Part shown: positions 1-11,480 of the stretch, one piece after another
Layout: each line of letters begins with the position of its first letter
Numbering within the stretch: position 1 is the first letter of the stretch
From: Proteles cristata cristata
Taxonomy: Eukaryota > Chordata > Mammalia > Carnivora > Hyaenidae
Direction of reading: 5' to 3'
Length of the DNA: 64,000 nt
Assembly: GCA_017311185.1 (NCBI GenBank)
Contig: JAESUZ010004141.1
Coordinates: forward strand, 372,001 to 436,000
Notes under the pieces: generated by a model
Told to the model about the DNA's origin: nothing
Seen by the model: only the letters and a program-made list of their open reading frames with translations
The model's database searches: none
Program-made: the position numbers and the translations under genes

Positions 1-2079
1 TCAGCTCTGAGCTGATCTGAACCAGAGTCTGTGTTCACAAACAGGGATCATGGGCCAGGTAGGGAGGAGACAACATTTACAGAGTGGATGTTTTCTTAAC
101 CCTTTCCAGAACCCCATAGCACAGTCATTTCAGATCGTGGCCCGAGGGTGTTTTCTGAAAAAAGAAAGTGCCTTTTCAGCACTCTTGGTGCCTGATTTCA
201 AACTCTGCCCTTCCATCAGGTGATTCGAAGTGGGCTGACAATGCTGCCCTGTTTTTACTGGTTTCCCCACAGAACCCAGTCACATAGGTCCCCTCAGTTT
301 CCTGGACAAGGGTGTTACTTGGATCCGGGGTAAGGGGTCCAGTGCCAAGGGCCTTTCTTAATTCCCTTTAAGGTGCCAAAGGACAATTAAAGAGAATTTG
401 GATTGTATGCATCCGAACAGGTAGAACCATCACCCCAGTTATTCCGCTGATGAGTTTACAGTACGGTCTCCCTAAGGATGCGGATTTGCTGGATCTGACT
501 GACATCCAGGGTGTCAGCAAGAAACATGCCTCCAGTATCCCCTTAAGAAAAAAACACACACATATACACAGACAAAAAACAAAAACCAAAAAATAGCTGC
601 TAATCTCTCAAGGGGAATTAAAGAAGGAAAAATGTAGTGCATAACCAAGAGGGGGGAATACGGCGGCTTGTGAATGCAGGAAAGCAACCTGTGTCTCAGA
701 CACTGACGCAAAACCAGAGCAATCAACAATATGGTAGCATGTCAGCTTACCACGGTACGGGTAGCTCTGAGGAATAGATAGTGTTTTTACCTCATTTTAC
801 ATATGAGAAGCCTACAAATTAAAAAAAAAAAGAAAAAAGGAAAATGACTTACTCTGAATAGGTAGGAACCAAGGCAGAAGTCCCCCCGAGGGCTCGTATA
901 AAGTCCACCAATTCAGCTCTAAGCGTGAGGGGCATATAGACACTCAGAACTTCCAGTAAAGACAGTAATGCCTACCCTTGGCTGGATATTCCTCCTGTGG
1001 GGCCAGCTGCTATTACCTCTGCAGGTCAGGGTCTTGCTTCATGTAACTGTGCACACCACCCATATTAGCATATCTCTAATTATCTTGGAAGGATTCCACA
1101 GCTCTCCAGCCCAAATTGAAGTTCATCTCTTTTTATTTAAAAAAAATTGCATCTTGCCAACATCAAACAACAACGAGACCTCACAACCTGAGAAATTTTG
1201 AAATCTCTCCTCTGAATTATCCATTAACATGTTCAATTCCAGAGAATTTACACAAGTAGTAAAGGAAACAGCGAGTTGGCGATAGAGGACTATAAATTCC
1301 ATTTTAATCGATGGAGGTATATTTTCAGAACTTTAAGACTTCCAAGAGAATATCTTTCTGTAAAATAAAGACTCCCCAATTTATCTTCTGTAAATGTAGA
1401 TTCTCTTCTATGAGGTGTGCTTGAAGTAGGCTGTACATGAATTTGTTAAAAGACACTGTAAAGAACTGATCACCTTTGATAAGACAGAGTGATTTTTTTT
1501 TTTTTTTTTTGGTAATATTGGTCTCTTGAGGTAGCACAGAACTAAACCCCAGTAAGGTTCAAGTCTCATGAGGCTGTTGAGCTGACTTTGTTTTTTCAAG
1601 AAAGGAATGTCATAGATAATCTCTGTATGATTTCAATTATTAATAACAGGAGTCTCTGTTTGATCCCACAAATGGAAAGTAAAGTTCACAGTTGTTCCAT
1701 CCCACCCCAGGGATAAACGTTAAGGTTTAAAGATACACCCGCTGCCCCCTTGCTCTGGGACACACGGCCTCGCCACCGAGCACTGAGAAGAGTGACAATA
1801 GGCAGGACAGCGGAGCCAGGGAGGCAGACCGGACCCGAGCCAAGTTTCCACACTGTCCCAGCGCGCTCGCAAACAGATGACGCCTCCGGCCCAAACCTAA
1901 GTCACTCAGCCAGCAACAGGCCCGAGAACTTGAACCCCGGGCCACAGAGCACCCGCAGATGAAAACTAAAGCCAGTCATGTGAAGGACCCCATGGCTTTC
2001 CCCTCTCGGCCCCAAACCAAGGTCACAGTTGGCTTTTCTGCTGTGTGAATCATGAACTGCCCTTTCCTCACCAGGGTGA
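1..2079. other. Non-coding stretch, no gene seen
   Basis: No exon-like open frame with splice borders and no recognisable interspersed repeat was found on either strand. The only simple feature is an 18-base T run at 1493-1510, which could be the tail of a minus-strand retroelement, but no body is recognisable beside it. Open frames here are short and low in coding character. Confidence 0.5.
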
Positions 2080-2760
2080 TTCATGCCTCGCAGCGGCGAC
2101 GCGATGAGCTGTCCCACCTTGGAACACACTCGTTCGTTCCCCTCCAGCCTTGGAAAATCAGCATCACCTCTGACGGGCCGCTTTCTCCGCGGGGCTGCGT
2201 CGCCCACCTGGCCCCTGCGCTCCCCTGGCTGGGGACCCGGCTCCCCACATCCTCTCCCCCACCCCTGGTCCCCGGGTGGGCTCACCGGTGAGCCCCCCGC
2301 CCCTGCCCGTGCCTACACGGCTCTGACAGGCACCGTCAGACCACTTACGTTTCTGCCAGAGCATGGCCTGTGACAGGATGTTGCCTTTTCGCTTTGAAGC
2401 AGACAGTTTGGCTGCTTTACTGCGAGACCGGGGTGTGCTCTCCTCCAGTGTAGCCACCGCCTGCTCACAGGCTGTTTCCTCAGCTTTTTAAAGGCCCGAG
2501 TCCCCGCTGCGCGGGAGCACAGCGTCATCACATCCTCCCACCTCGGGTACCCGGCGCTTTTCCTGCAGCAGGGCTGCCTGTCACCCCACTGTGTGCTCCC
2601 CCGGAGGCCCACCGGCCACAGACTCGCAGAGCCAGCCAGCTGGATCCGAACAACAACACGGCGCAGAAGGCCGCAACCGATGACCGGAGTCATCAGAGTG
2701 TGGTGTGATGCCTGGCGAGTGTGGAAATGCCTGCGCGTGCGAACTGCGGGAGCAAGTGTG
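2080..2760. promoter_or_regulatory. CpG-rich patch (possible CpG island)
   Basis: CpG dinucleotides are dense here, with roughly 18 in the first 240 bases by eye, against very few in the flanks. Clusters lie near 2092-2105, 2170-2200, 2500-2515, 2655-2685 and 2735-2750. In mammals such patches often mark promoters. No coding exon follows on either strand within the window, so the target is unknown. It could serve an unannotated non-coding RNA, a distant gene or an enhancer. GC content alone does not prove promoter function. Confidence 0.4.
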
Positions 2761-3814
2761 TCAATCCTGGACCTCTCCACGCCCACGGGGAGCCCCAAAG
2801 ACCCCTGGAAAATTCTGAGTTTTCTATGGTACCCATCCAGGCTTCTACAGCACAGGCGTGTTAGCAGGACTCGGTCGCCATGGGCCCTGCTCAAGGGGAA
2901 ATGCAATTCCCAGGGGCCACTGGTTCTCAACACGGGAGGAAACACCTGTAGTCTCTTCAAGCCTCACTAAACAACCTCCTCGTTCTTTTAATACTGCTGT
3001 TCTGTTTATTCCATTTTGAAACACAACAGCCCCTCCCTTGCCCCCCAGCCATGACCAAAATGGCGAGGCCTAATCATGCTTAAATATGGGAGACTGGTTC
3101 CAGGGGTCCGTCTGCCCGTGGAGAGAAAGGCCAACTCACTCAGGGAAGGGCGGAGAGGACACCCATGCTGTTTAACCAGGGCTGGTAACTGAAAGGGGAC
3201 ACGCAGGTACAATATGAGCAGGGCCTCTTTCCTAGTGGCCACCCACCTGTTAGCATGAAGCTTCTCAAAGGAAAAGCCTCAGGCCCCGCCACCTGACAGC
3301 CTACGGTATCAGGCCGCAGACTCCCTCCCAGTCCGGACGCCTTCCGCCGCTGTATCTGACTCTGCCTGCTCGGGCCCCAGTGACTTGTCATTTGGGATTA
3401 AGACCTGCTGACGAAGGTCCCCTGGGGCATGTCTGGGGTCTTGCCCCCTACACTGCCTCAGAGCCATCTGACACATCTCTGTCCACTGGAAACAGAGGCA
3501 CATCCACCTGGCCCAGCTCAGTCATGGGAGAGGTGGGTTCCTAGGGAGGCTGTGCCACTCACTGGCAATGTTCTCGTCACCAAGTCACATAACACGGAGT
3601 CTCAGTTTCCTTGTTTAAAAAATGAAGAAGCGGTTCTCTGAATGTCTTCCAGTGCTCTTAGGAGGATATGTGACCTCACTTGTCCTGTCTCACATCGTTC
3701 TGAGTTTTGTCCTCTTTCTCCAAGTTCCACGAAATTAAGAACTTTTTCGTATGTATCTTGGTCTCTCCTCACAGGCTTAGCCTGATGATTTCCCTGAAGA
3801 AATCATAATAACGG
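2761..3814. other. Non-coding stretch, no gene seen
   Basis: No repeat or exon is recognised. Near 3055 is CCAAAATGGCG, which resembles a YY1-type site and sits about 300 bases beyond the CpG-rich patch. A single short motif is weak evidence. Confidence 0.4.
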
Positions 3815-3990
3815 CTACTGACGAGGCACCAGCTCTGTGGTAAGCCTGAACGACATCATCTAATCGAGTTACCACAACTCTGAGGAAACTACTATCTATA
3901 TTGCTCAGAGAAACAAATGCTCAGGACATTTAATTTGCCCAGAGTCACAGGGGGATTAGGTGATAGGCTGGCTGTCATACTCAGGTTCAT
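3815..3990 (-). repeat. MIR SINE fragment
   Basis: The plus strand shows the reverse complement of the MIR core: a GGCACCAGCTCTGTGG-like piece, then the degenerate 'aatcctcacaac' and 'gaggaaact' blocks and an 'agagtcacaggg' block. It is an old, diverged mammalian SINE. Confidence 0.6.
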
Positions 3991-4599
3991 TTTACTAGAG
4001 CCAGAGCTTTAATTAATCACACTGACAGATATTCGTTAAGTTGAAATCAGTGAAAGCCAAATGTCAGCCATGTTTAAAACCTAGAACAGGTTGATGGAAG
4101 CCCGGGGATAATTGCTCTATCCTCTGGAAAGACAGGGGGGAGAACACAAATCTAGAATGCTCTGACAAGTCAGATCTTATACAGTAGCAGACAAAAAAGG
4201 ACGTTAGTAGGTTAGCCCACTGTCATCCCCGGCTGTAAGCCCAGTAACCTGTGATAACCTTGAAGATCAAGAAGCGGATTCCAGCTCGGTGCTTCCAGCA
4301 AAGACTCTGGATATCAATGACTACATATAAGGGAACCAAAACTTGATCAAAATGTCAAATATTTTCTGGGAAATATTTCTGTGGCTGAGAATCCAAAGTC
4401 TAACTTCATGGCATCGTTCAAATGAACAGAATGAAGTTCCATTATGACACTTCAAGAAGTCGAGGAAAAGAATAAATTCTCTTAACGTCTCCAGATGTCC
4501 CAAATTTGGGTGTGCTCATAATTTTTAAAACTCGTCTATATTGAAATTAAAACTCCTAAAATAATTCAGTAAATAGCCCTGATCCATACTGCAAAAGAA

Positions 4600-6360
4600 T
4601 TCTTACCTTTGCAAAACAGGATTTACCACAGACTTCATTCCTTCCTTCAAGTGAACAAGTGTTTAAAAGTTCTCCATGTGCCATCATCTAGACTAGCCCG
4701 TGTTTTTCCCTTTCCACTTGGGCCTTCATCATCCTTTTCAGCCACGGCACCTTATCATCATGGGTCCATGAAAGGTCCCCCTCTTCTCTATTCATTCACT
4801 CATTCATTCATTCATTCATTCCCCACCCATGTCTTCCATGCCTATTCTTTTTCTTGTCCCCACTCACCTCCATTACATACCAGTCAAAGCAGCTATTTTC
4901 ATCTGGTTGATGTCAACCCTTTTATTTGTAGATATTTGTACCTGTTCTTACAAAATTTATACTGTTCGGCATGCATGCATTTTTAATTCATGTAAGTGGT
5001 ACCATATTATAGCGCTCACCATGTTCCTTAGTTTGTAATGCAGCACTATGTTGTATCCAACCACACTGCTATGTAGACATTCCCTCCATCTCTTCGAGTC
5101 TTGAAAAGAGCCCATGGAATGCAAACAGCCTAATTGTCTCCAAGTTCTCCCCCCACAATCAAAGCATCAGTGAATATTTTGATGCACCTTTTTACAGAGG
5201 AACGTCCCTTTATAGGTTATATGCCCAGAGGTAGAATTACTACGTCAGAGAATATGCATATATTTAAGTAGACCAGATACAACCAGATTGTTCTCCAGGA
5301 CTCCCACCAGCAGTTCACAAGGCTTCATGTATTTCCATTTCACCAGTAAACTTGGTACCAGCCAGCTTTCCAATTTTTGCCAACCTGATAGTTGTAGCGA
5401 TGGTTCATTATGCTTTTGTTTTACATTACTAACACTAATGCATTTGAGCATCTCTTCATATGCCTGTTAACCTTCTGGATTTCTTCTTCTCTAAAATGAC
5501 TGTTTATTGTTTTGCTAATGTTTCTGGTGGGGTTGCTGTCATTTTCCTGTTGATTAGGAGCACTTTGTATTCTACACGTAAAATTCTATTTACTCAATAT
5601 AGATTTCTTCTCTTAATCTGGCATCTGTTAAGGACACTCGTGGTGTCCTTTTATTGAATAGAAATACCTAATTTATATACATGGGCCTGTCTTTGAATCC
5701 TATTGTATTTCATTAGTCTCCTTGTCTGTTCTTGTACTAATACTTGAAAGTTTTCTCTATTATTTATTATAGTATACCTTAAAACTTAAGAATCAGTTTT
5801 TCAAGCTTCTCCAAAAAAAATGCAACTGGAATTTTTATTGAATTTTCATTGAATTTTATAGCTTGCTTTAAGGAGGACTGATATCATTATAAAATTAATT
5901 TGGCCCCACCAAGCATGGGATAGCTCCCCATCTATTGAGATCATATTCCATGTTCTTTATTATTCGACTTTAAAAATTGTCTCCATAGAAGTCTGGTGTA
6001 TTCTGAGCTAAGGTAATTCTTATTTGCTTCCTAGTTCCTGATGACATTGTGAACAGCCTCTTACTTTTTATTGTATTTTTGAGTTGGCTGTTGATGTTAC
6101 CGAAAAATTCTAATAATACTTGTGAGTTTATCTCACATCTTGCCAAACTCTCTCACTGGTTCTAACAGTTTATCTATTGATTATCATGGTCTTTCTCGTA
6201 GATGATCATCACTTCTGTTAACTATAGCAGTTTCCTCTTTTCCCTTCCAATCCTTACACTTCTTATTCCTTTTTTTATAGCGTTAGAGAGCACCATGATA
6301 ACAGCAATGGTGATAGTGGTAATTCGTGTCTTGTCCTTGACTCAAATATGACGAAGACAA
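4600..6360 (-). mobile_element. Ancient L1 remnant, antisense
   Basis: Read on the minus strand, this holds diverged pieces of an L1-type element. The clearest is at 5380-5520, where GAGCATCTCTTCATATGCC and the following 'tctggatttcttcttct' match the reverse complement of the L1 ORF2 3' region. AT-rich L1-like sequence continues to about 6350. Many stops break the frame, so it is dead. A short (ATTC)n microsatellite sits at 4790-4820. The limits are approximate. Confidence 0.5.
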
Positions 6361-6368
6361 ATCCCTAA

Positions 6369-6476
6369 AATTAAAATATATATATATATTATTTATACAT
6401 ATAAATATGTATAAATATTTGTATACATGTATACATATTATACATATATACATATACATATATATGTATATATGTA
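6369..6476. repeat. AT-rich (TA/TACA) low-complexity tract
   Basis: About 108 bases of imperfect TA and TACATA repeats. They separate the antisense L1 piece on the left from the sense L1 piece on the right. Confidence 0.85.
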
Positions 6477-6818
6477 TAAGAAAGATCTAATGTTGAAAGA
6501 GTGATGGACAGTCAAACTGTAGGAGTAAGGAAACACTAACACCTGGATACATTATTATGAAGTTTAAAAACAGCTCATACAAAGAGGAAACTCTAAAATC
6601 CTGTGGAGAAAAAGAGTATATTAACAAGAATCATATTAACACTATACTTCTTAACATTAAAACTAGATGAAAATAAACAATGAAGAAATGTTTTTAAAGT
6701 AGCAAAGACAGGAACATTGAACCTATCATTTTAAATCCAGCCAACTATCGTTTAAATATTGCAGCATTGCAAAAGTGTCCTCAGACATACAAGACCTCAC
6801 AATAAAATTGTTCTTTGA

Positions 6819-7054
6819 GGGGTGAGTGGGTGGCTCAGTTGGTTAAGTGTCCAACCCTTGATTTCAGCCCAGGTCATGATCTCACAGTTTGTGGGTTCGA
6901 GTCCCACTTCAGGCTCCACGCTGACAGAGCAGAGCCTGCTTGGGATTCTCTCCCTCCCTCTCTCTCTGCCCCTCCCCTGCTCATGCTTCCTTTTTCTCTC
7001 TCTCTCCCCTTCTCTCAAAATAAATAAATACACTTAATAACAATAATAATAATT
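6819..7054 (+). mobile_element. Felid CAN-SINE
   Basis: It has a tRNA-derived head with GTGGCTCAGTTGGTTAAGTG, a box-B-like GGTTCGAGTCCC, a TC-rich stretch and an AAATAAATA tail. Imperfect target-site duplications lie at 6807-6819 and 7055-7067. Confidence 0.9.
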
Positions 7055-7476
7055 ATTGCATTTTGAGGAAGCATTCAAATAAAAAAGGCAGTTGGGAGAA
7101 TTTCAAGGCAGATGGGAGTCAAAGGTGATCAGATAGATACATGGGTCAACTTTAGGATAGGGATTTTCTTTAAGCTGGAAAGAAAGATAAAATACATCCC
7201 AAACTACCCAGAATAAAGTATCTCAAAAATGTCAATATGATTGCTCAAGTCCAGCGGACACATTCACATTATATTCTGTTTAATTTGCAGAGGCATTATA
7301 ATGTGTGATCCTAGAGGAGATCAAAGGGAAAATTGAAACACACTGATGTGTTTATTTTAAAAAAGGGAAAATATAGGTAATAATAAATTTAAGAAATCGA
7401 CAGGGGAAAATATAAACCTCAGTATGGATCAGAAGGGGCAACTGTCACTTTGGTTCTTACTATAAGAACAGATATA

Positions 7477-7686
7477 GGGGCATCTGGGTGGTTCAGTCAG
7501 TTAAGCGTCTAACTTCTGCTCTGATTATGATCTTGCAGTTCAGGAGTTCGAGCCCTGTATTGGGCTGTGTGCTGACAGCTCAGAGCCTGGAGCCTGCTTC
7601 TGATTCTGTGTCTCCGTCTCTCTCTGGCCCTCCCCTGCTTTGACTCTCTCTCTCTCTCTAAAAAATAAATAAAAACATTAAAAAAA
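7477..7686 (+). mobile_element. Felid CAN-SINE with 13-bp target-site duplication
   Basis: Full-length SINE starting GGGGCATCTGGGTGG. The perfect duplication AAGAACAGATATA is at 7464-7476 and 7687-7699, giving exact limits for this insertion into the older L1. Confidence 0.95.
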
Positions 7687-7902
7687 AAGAACAGATATAA
7701 AACGTTACATTTTTAAACCAGCTGAAGAAAACTAGATCTTTCTATGAAAAACAAGAAGGAGGTATTAAAAAGATACAGTGAATGGGAAATAGAAACAAGG
7801 TAACAGGATAAGTCCTAATCGTGCCCCAACTATCATAAATATAAAAACCATTAAACCCACCAGTTAAAAGATACAAATTCCTGGATTGAGTTTAAATTCT
7901 AA

Positions 7903-7906
<4 letters not shown>

Positions 7907-7944
<38 letters not shown>
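7907..7944. repeat. (AC)n microsatellite
   Basis: Nineteen uninterrupted AC units, so a likely polymorphic marker. Confidence 0.95.
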
Positions 7945-7946
<2 letters not shown>

Positions 7947-8257
7947 CCAACCCTATGTTGTCTCTTAGATAGGGTTAAAACAAAGAAGCCACAGGTACTT
8001 TGAAAATAAAAGGCTGATGTAATTCTTGATTTTAAAACTATATAAGGTCAATACAAGAAAAGAAGTTGACAGGCCCATTCAATTTGTGAACAGAGATTCA
8101 AAAATCCCGAATAAAATATTGGTTTGCTGAAGCTAATGGTGTATTAAAAAATAAGATATGATGGTGACATAATAGTAATAATAACACCACATCATGATAA
8201 AGTAGGATTTATCCCAGGAATACAAAGATGATTTAGTCTTAAACATTTTATCAACGT

Positions 8258-8477
8258 GGAGCACCTGGGTGGCTCAGTAGGTTAAGCATCCAACCTCGGC
8301 TCAGGTCATGATCTCGCGGTTCTTACACTCAGCCCCTCGTTGGGCTCTGTGCTGACACCTCAGAGCCTGGAGCCTGTTTTGGATTCTAGGCCTCCCTCTC
8401 TCTCTGTCCCTCCCCCACTCACATTCTGTCTTTCTCTCTCTCAAAAATAATTAAACATTAAAAAAAATTTTGAGGAA
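8258..8477 (+). mobile_element. Felid CAN-SINE inside L1 ORF2 remnant
   Basis: The head is GAGCACCTGGGTGGCTCAG. The flanking copies ATTTTATCAACGT (8245-8257) and ATTTTATCAATGT (8478-8490) match at 12 of 13 positions. The L1 sequence resumes directly after the duplication. Confidence 0.95.
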
Positions 8478-9052
8478 ATTTTATCAATGTAATTTACCAC
8501 TTCAATAAACTATAGGAGAAAAAGCCTGAAATTTAACTCACTCAATGTCTAAACACTTGATAAAGTCCAGCATCTATATGTAATTTTAAAAAATAAGGTA
8601 ACTCTCATAAAACTAGGACTAGATGGTGATACACATAATGGAGAAATTGTGGATAAATTCCCTTTAAGAACAAGTTTTCCTATGACATGTCAGTGGTTTA
8701 ATTTACAAACATTTTTTGCACACAACAACTTTCAAAAACATATATTCCACACAAAAAATAAATCACACAGATTACATCATGTAATTATCCCAAGAACTGT
8801 TCTAGGCTTTAGGGATACAGCAATGAACAAAACACAAATTGTCAGCATTGTATAGCCAGGTATCTGATATTGGGTGGTCAGAAAATCCAAATGACCTTCC
8901 AATGAATGAATCCTCAATGTAGATATGGACAGACTAGAGCATGAAAAAAAATTGATAGCCTGCAGGTTGAGCAACCCCTAAACTATGACGATTGTCTGTG
9001 GCCCAGAAAATCAGAGCAATTTGTAAAGTCATACATAGAGAAAGATTTCTTT

Positions 9053-9261
9053 TTCTTTTTTAATGTTTTATTTATTTCTGAAAGAGAGAGACAGCGTGAG
9101 CAGGGGAGGGCCAGAGAGAGAGGGAGACACAGAATCTGAAACAGGCTCTAGGCTCTGAGCTGTAAGCACAGAGCCCAACCCAGAGCTCGAACCCACGAAC
9201 CATGAGATCATGCCCTGAGCTGAAGTCGGATACTTAACAAACTGGGCCACCCACGCGCCCC
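9053..9261 (-). mobile_element. Felid CAN-SINE
   Basis: Reverse-complement SINE: T-rich tail, AATGTTTTATTTATTT, GA-rich body, then GGCCACCCACGCGCCCC as the head. It abuts the next SINE head to tail. Confidence 0.9.
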
Positions 9262-9262
9262 T

Positions 9263-9476
9263 CTTTTTTTTTTAATGTTTATTTATTTTTGAGAGAGACA
9301 GAGACAGAGTGCAAGTGGGGGAGGGGCAGAGAGACAGGGAGCCACAGATTCCAAAGCAGGCTCCAGGCTCTCAGCTGTCAGCACAGAGCCCAATGCTGGG
9401 CTCGAAGTCATGAACCATGAGATCATGATCTGAGCCATAGTTGGTTGCTTAACCGACTGAGCCACCCAGGCGCCCC
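9263..9476 (-). mobile_element. Felid CAN-SINE, tandem to the previous one
   Basis: Same orientation as its neighbour, ending in GAGCCACCCAGGCGCCCC. AGAGAAAGATTT before the pair (near 9037) and AGAGGAAGATTT after it (near 9478) look like one duplication around both. One SINE therefore probably entered the T-rich tail region of the other. Confidence 0.9.
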
Positions 9477-9548
9477 TAGAGGAAGATTTTTTTTCTTTAG
9501 GGGTGGGGTGAGAGACAAAGGGAGGACCCAGTGCTTTTAAAGAGGAGT

Positions 9549-9550
<2 letters not shown>

Positions 9551-9604
<54 letters not shown>

Positions 9605-9621
9605 CGCACGCACACACACAC
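9551..9621. repeat. (TG)n microsatellite with (CA)n end
   Basis: Twenty-three TG units, then a short GCGCGCGTGCGC segment, then CACACA. The alternating purine-pyrimidine run could adopt Z-DNA. Open frames across it are artefacts of the repeat. Confidence 0.95.
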
Positions 9622-9939
9622 TTATATACATTTTCCTTGGGAGACAATCTGTAGAGTTCATGAAAATTCCAAGGTTAAGAACCACTATTTATTTCATAGA
9701 AATACTGTGATATCAAATTTTTAAATACATGAGAGATACATTGTCTAAATAGGGCTAAAACAATAATGAGCCCCCAAGTGATATGGGAAATCCATGGGCA
9801 TAGTATCAAACTTCATTGCTACCTACAGGCAATCTCCCATATTTCCTAAACACACTGAGTCAGGTAAGCCTATTTCTCATTTCTCCTCCAAACAAATATC
9901 ATTTCATTCTTCCATTGAATTTGCCTCCGGGCAGGACAG

Positions 9940-10140
9940 CAGATCATAGTGAAGAGATTATTTAATGCAGAGTCAGAGGGCCTGGTGCTGAATCTAACTG
10001 CACTGTTAGCAGGGTGGCCTTGGGTAAGTTGAATTTCAACTCCTAGCTCTAGTGTCCACCTCTTCTAGATTGAGATAACAATAATAGTAATAAGGATAAT
10101 TGCTGTTATTGCAATGATTAAATGCAATAGCCTATGGTAG
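9940..10140 (+). repeat. MIR SINE
   Basis: MIR blocks occur in order: 'gagtcagagggcctggtgct', 'ggtggccttgggtaagtt', 'cctctt...gataacaataat', and a 'gattaaatgcaat' end. Old and diverged. Confidence 0.6.
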
Positions 10141-10971
10141 AGTACTCTACATTTACTAAGGTTCATTGTTTCATTCTGATCAAGAGACTCCATAACTGAA
10201 TTCCCTTTCATGTTTTTGTTCTCAAAACTCATGCACACTAGGGACCCTTTAAGCTTCAGTGCTTTGTATTTTTCCAAGGAAAGAGCAAGTTCACTACCTT
10301 TGCCAAAGGAGCAGTGGGATTCAGACCACACCTTGTCATCCCCAGTTCCCAGCCATCATCCACACCTATGGCTGATAGCTGCACATGGCAGCTCTTATCC
10401 AGGAGTGGCATTAATTGTTGGGATTTCCAGCTTTATTATACCTTAAGTACTTAGATGTTATGACTAGGTACAATTAAAAAAGGAAATCCCATTCATTCCC
10501 ATTGCACAGACCTGGGGCAGAGCCGCCTGGTTGGGTGTCGGTATTCAGAAGCTAGGGTTTTATTGTACATAGCAGCCTGGCCTTTGTGCCAGTGAAAGCC
10601 CCCTGATGCTAAACAGATGGCCCCAAGTATTTAAAGGTGATTTTAATTGTTAACTATGGCTCAAGACTGCCATAAATTATCCTGGAAAATAGTCAAGAAA
10701 ACTTAGTGGCTATTACCTTGCCCCAGAGCTTTAAAAAACAGCCTTTGTAAAAGAAAAAGTCTCCAGACTATTCTACCCACATGTGGTCCTTTCAAGGCAA
10801 GGGGACTTTTTTCCCCATGCTTTACCATTCCTTGGCACCACACACTGCATAGAAAGTTTAATTTGATAGTTTAACCTCCATGTTGCTAACAGTACCTCTC
10901 CCGCAGTCTACACAGTGGGGGGCCACCTTTCAGAAATAGCTTCCATCATACTTCTACAAATGCATCTTTTC
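10141..10971. other. Non-coding stretch, no gene seen
   Basis: No repeat family or exon is recognised in these 830 bases. It is moderately AT-rich single-copy-looking sequence. Confidence 0.4.
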
Positions 10972-11145
10972 TTTTAAAGTTTATTTATTTAGTTTGAGAG
11001 AGAGAGAAGGAAAGAGAAAATCCCAAGCAGGCTCCGTGCTGTCAGTGAGGAGCCCGATGCAGGGCTTCATCTCACAAACCATGAGATCACAACCTGAGAC
11101 CAAGCCGAGTCAGGTAGTTAAGCAGCTAAGCCACCCAGGCGCCCC
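10972..11145 (-). mobile_element. Older CAN-SINE, internally shortened
   Basis: Tail TTTAAAGTTTATTTATTT, body 'aatcccaagcaggctcc', head GCCACCCAGGCGCCCC. The short GA-rich part and the missing middle suggest an older subfamily or a deletion. Confidence 0.85.
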
Positions 11146-11339
11146 TCTGCAGATGCTTTTTGAGCACTAACTCTATGCTGGAAATTATGCTGGATGTTAG
11201 GAATTTCTCATGCGGGACACAGCACCTGCGCTAAAGTATTTATCACTGATGTGAAACACCAGATTGTTTTTTAATGAAAAGTCCTACAAGAATTCCTAAA
11301 GAATGGTTCACGTCCTAATTATGCAGAATAATTATTATA

Positions 11340-11480
11340 AAGAAATATTCCTGGATCCCAGCCTCAGAACACCTGGTTCAGTAGGTCTGGGAGTTATGTA
11401 TGACTCTATTAGCTGTTTTTTAATCTTAAAAAAAAAAAAAATCAGATGACACGACTTGGGAGTTTAAGAAACACTAACTT
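11340..11480. mobile_element. MER5-like hAT DNA transposon fragment
   Basis: 'ttcagtaggtctggga' and, at the end, 'ttaagaaacactaactt' resemble the middle and end of MER5-type non-autonomous elements. It is short and diverged. Confidence 0.4.

Larger units (their letters stand above)
6480..8650 (+). mobile_element. Ancient L1 ORF2 remnant, interrupted by SINEs
   Basis: The L1 reverse-transcriptase part is clearest at 8180-8245 and 8490-8640. 'aggatttatcccaggaata' there corresponds to the well-known L1 block before the active-site region, and 'cacttgataaagtccagcat' follows it. The frame is broken throughout. Three felid SINEs and one (AC)n tract lie inside, so the L1 predates them. The left part (6480-7460) is assigned only by continuity. 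Confidence 0.55.

Noticed and set aside
2052..2970. Open frames within the CpG-rich patch
   Set aside because: Overlapping frames on both strands with arginine/proline-rich translations are what base composition predicts.
9283..9685. Minus-strand frames with long His-Thr repeats
   Set aside because: They are translations of the (TG)n microsatellite and the SINE next to it.
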